From Corallococcus praedator (GTDB lineage: Bacteria > Myxococcota > Myxococcia > Myxococcales > Myxococcaceae): DNA of 43,246 nucleotides. Below are positions 43,053-43,246 of the stretch, piece after piece. How positions within the stretch are numbered: the stretch's first letter is position 1; each line of letters begins with the position of its first letter. The stretch covers positions 1 through 43,246 of the forward strand of contig NZ_RAWI01000032.1 of NCBI RefSeq assembly GCF_003612125.1, given 5' to 3'. Below the pieces are notes generated by a model. It worked only from the letters and a program-made list of their open reading frames with translations. It was not told the origin of the DNA and did no database searches. The translations under genes and the position numbers were made by a program.

Positions 43053-43125
43053 GCGTTCGCTCGCTTGTGAAAGAGGGGGCGCAACCCTAGCGCCTCCGGG
43101 TCGTGGGCGCCCATGGAGATCGCGT

Positions 43126-43144
43126 CGCGAGCCCGGGGCTCGCG
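43126..43144. promoter_or_regulatory. Palindrome upstream of the peroxidase gene
   Basis: Arms cgcgagccc and gggctcgcg (43126-43134 and 43136-43144) flank a single base, 74 bases upstream of the peroxidase start. It could be an operator or a terminator for a gene outside the window. The rest of 43053-43246 shows nothing else I can support. Confidence 0.3.
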
Positions 43145-43246
43145 GCCTGCGTCATCCCTCCAGGGATGGACGTGAGGAGGTGTGCGGCCAACCGCCGCGC
43201 GGCGCAGTGTCGTGTTGCGAAAAGGAGGGGCGGGAAGAGCCAGGGC

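Overview
The window reads as chromosome from a myxobacterium (Myxococcota, Myxococcus/Corallococcus-like). It is very GC-rich, dense, and full of large lipoproteins, TPR-CHAT proteins, a Ser/Thr kinase with its own sigma-70-like gene, and an ADYC-domain protein, which is typical of that group. Taxonomy is inferred from gene content only. No tRNA, rRNA or CRISPR array was seen.

Layout. (1) 1-1750: dusA converges on a small beta/gamma-crystallin-type lipoprotein gene. (2) 2022-8880: a decayed TPR-CHAT gene, then an exported RHS-repeat protein with a variable C-terminal tip and a 4-base-overlapping candidate immunity gene, then a frameshifted IS630-type transposase. This stretch is accessory DNA. 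(3) 8884-24768: six genes on the minus strand encoding surface lipoproteins. In transcription order they are an RCC1-repeat protein, three kelch-repeat proteins interrupted by one blade-less paralogue, and an astacin-type metallopeptidase. One kelch protein is 2036 residues long. (4) 25034-39220: a FeeM/LuxI-like acyltransferase, a broken secreted-protein gene, a TPR-CHAT protein, an ADYC protein, a sigma-70-like factor, a multidomain kinase/NTPase/FGE-like membrane protein, and a second TPR-CHAT protein 39 bases behind the kinase. (5) 39226-43052: an epoxide-hydrolase-like enzyme, an outer-membrane beta-barrel, an unknown membrane protein and a glutathione peroxidase.

The strongest unexplained signal is a shared promoter-like element, TGCAT-N16-(G/A)GCTC. 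It occurs at exactly the same spacing upstream of six genes in this window: the crystallin lipoprotein, the RHS protein, the RCC1 lipoprotein, the acyltransferase, the secreted-protein remnant and the ADYC gene. Together with the local sigma-like factor and the kinase carrying an anti-sigma-type zinc finger, this suggests (inference) a locally encoded regulon that controls secreted and surface proteins and is linked to exported TPR-CHAT proteins.

A second signal is that every beta-propeller gene here has blades in multiples of seven: RCC1 7, kelch 7, 7 and 28. In the 28-blade protein the irregular blades and linkers fall after blades 7, 14, 21 and 28, as expected for four tandem seven-bladed propellers.
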